A stretch of 64,000 nt of DNA from Perca fluviatilis. Its lineage: Eukaryota; Chordata; Actinopteri; Perciformes; Percidae. A program made the position numbers and the translations under genes. Below, one piece after another: positions 63,936-64,000 of this stretch. The stretch spans positions 7,017,903 to 7,081,902 of the forward strand of contig NC_053112.1 of NCBI RefSeq assembly GCF_010015445.1, given 5' to 3'. A model generated the notes under the pieces. The model saw nothing but the letters and a program-made list of their open reading frames with translations. It searched no databases and was not told the DNA's origin. Every line of letters starts with the position of its first letter. The first letter of the stretch is position 1.

Positions 63936-64000
63936 TGATGTTCTTTATTAAAACATCTCAATTAAAAATAACAGTAAAGGAGATAACTGGAAAAAAAAAC

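Overview
This is a vertebrate, almost certainly teleost (percomorph-like), nuclear genome window. The evidence is a very high density of short DNA transposons (MITEs), hAT, Tc1/mariner and non-LTR retroelement remains, tRNA-derived SINEs, long (CA)n/(GATA)n microsatellites and many minisatellites, with almost no open coding sequence. I see no intact protein-coding gene. The only coding-like pieces are a degraded non-LTR reverse transcriptase (about 22.1-23.7 kb), two antisense fragments of a related one (17.6 and 19.9-20.4 kb), and a frameshifted terminal exon of an uncharacterised fish protein family (about 10.96-11.25 kb). Most open frames in the window are read-throughs of tandem repeats.

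Layout. 0-2.6 kb: microsatellites and a LINE tail. 2.6-5.3 kb and 13.3-25.1 kb: two blocks of one composite repeat carrying tRNA-Glu(UUC) sequences, all on the minus strand. There are 14 full-length 72-nt copies, four of them exactly consensus, plus four truncated ones. 5.3-8.6 kb: a ~0.9 kb foldback element, TTAA-flanked MITEs and an AT-rich tandem repeat. 8.7-13.1 kb: possible exons and an hAT element with a perfect 8-bp target duplication. 13.3-25.1 kb: the larger tRNA block, including a recent ~1.5 kb tandem duplication and a LINE insertion. 25-32 kb: minisatellites (47 and 46 bp units), a GT-rich island and a large TTAA-flanked MITE. 32-42 kb: mixed MITEs, a Harbinger-like element, a short interstitial telomeric tract and a 42-bp minisatellite. 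42.9-46.7 kb: the longest repeat-poor stretch, a candidate regulatory region. 46.7-53.2 kb: a SINE with target duplication, inverted-repeat MITEs and nested insertions. 53.3-54.9 kb: a second repeat-poor stretch. 55-64 kb: LINE tail, nested hAT, a 1.3 kb 12-bp minisatellite, an internal ~275-bp duplication, (CA)n tracts and a 49-bp minisatellite.

The strongest signals are the tRNA-Glu array, whose members lack a nearby T4 terminator; nested transposons whose empty sites or target duplications can be read inside the window; and repeated cases in which part of a dispersed element has expanded into a minisatellite of 42-49 bp period. Family names are from memory of repeat families and were not searched.
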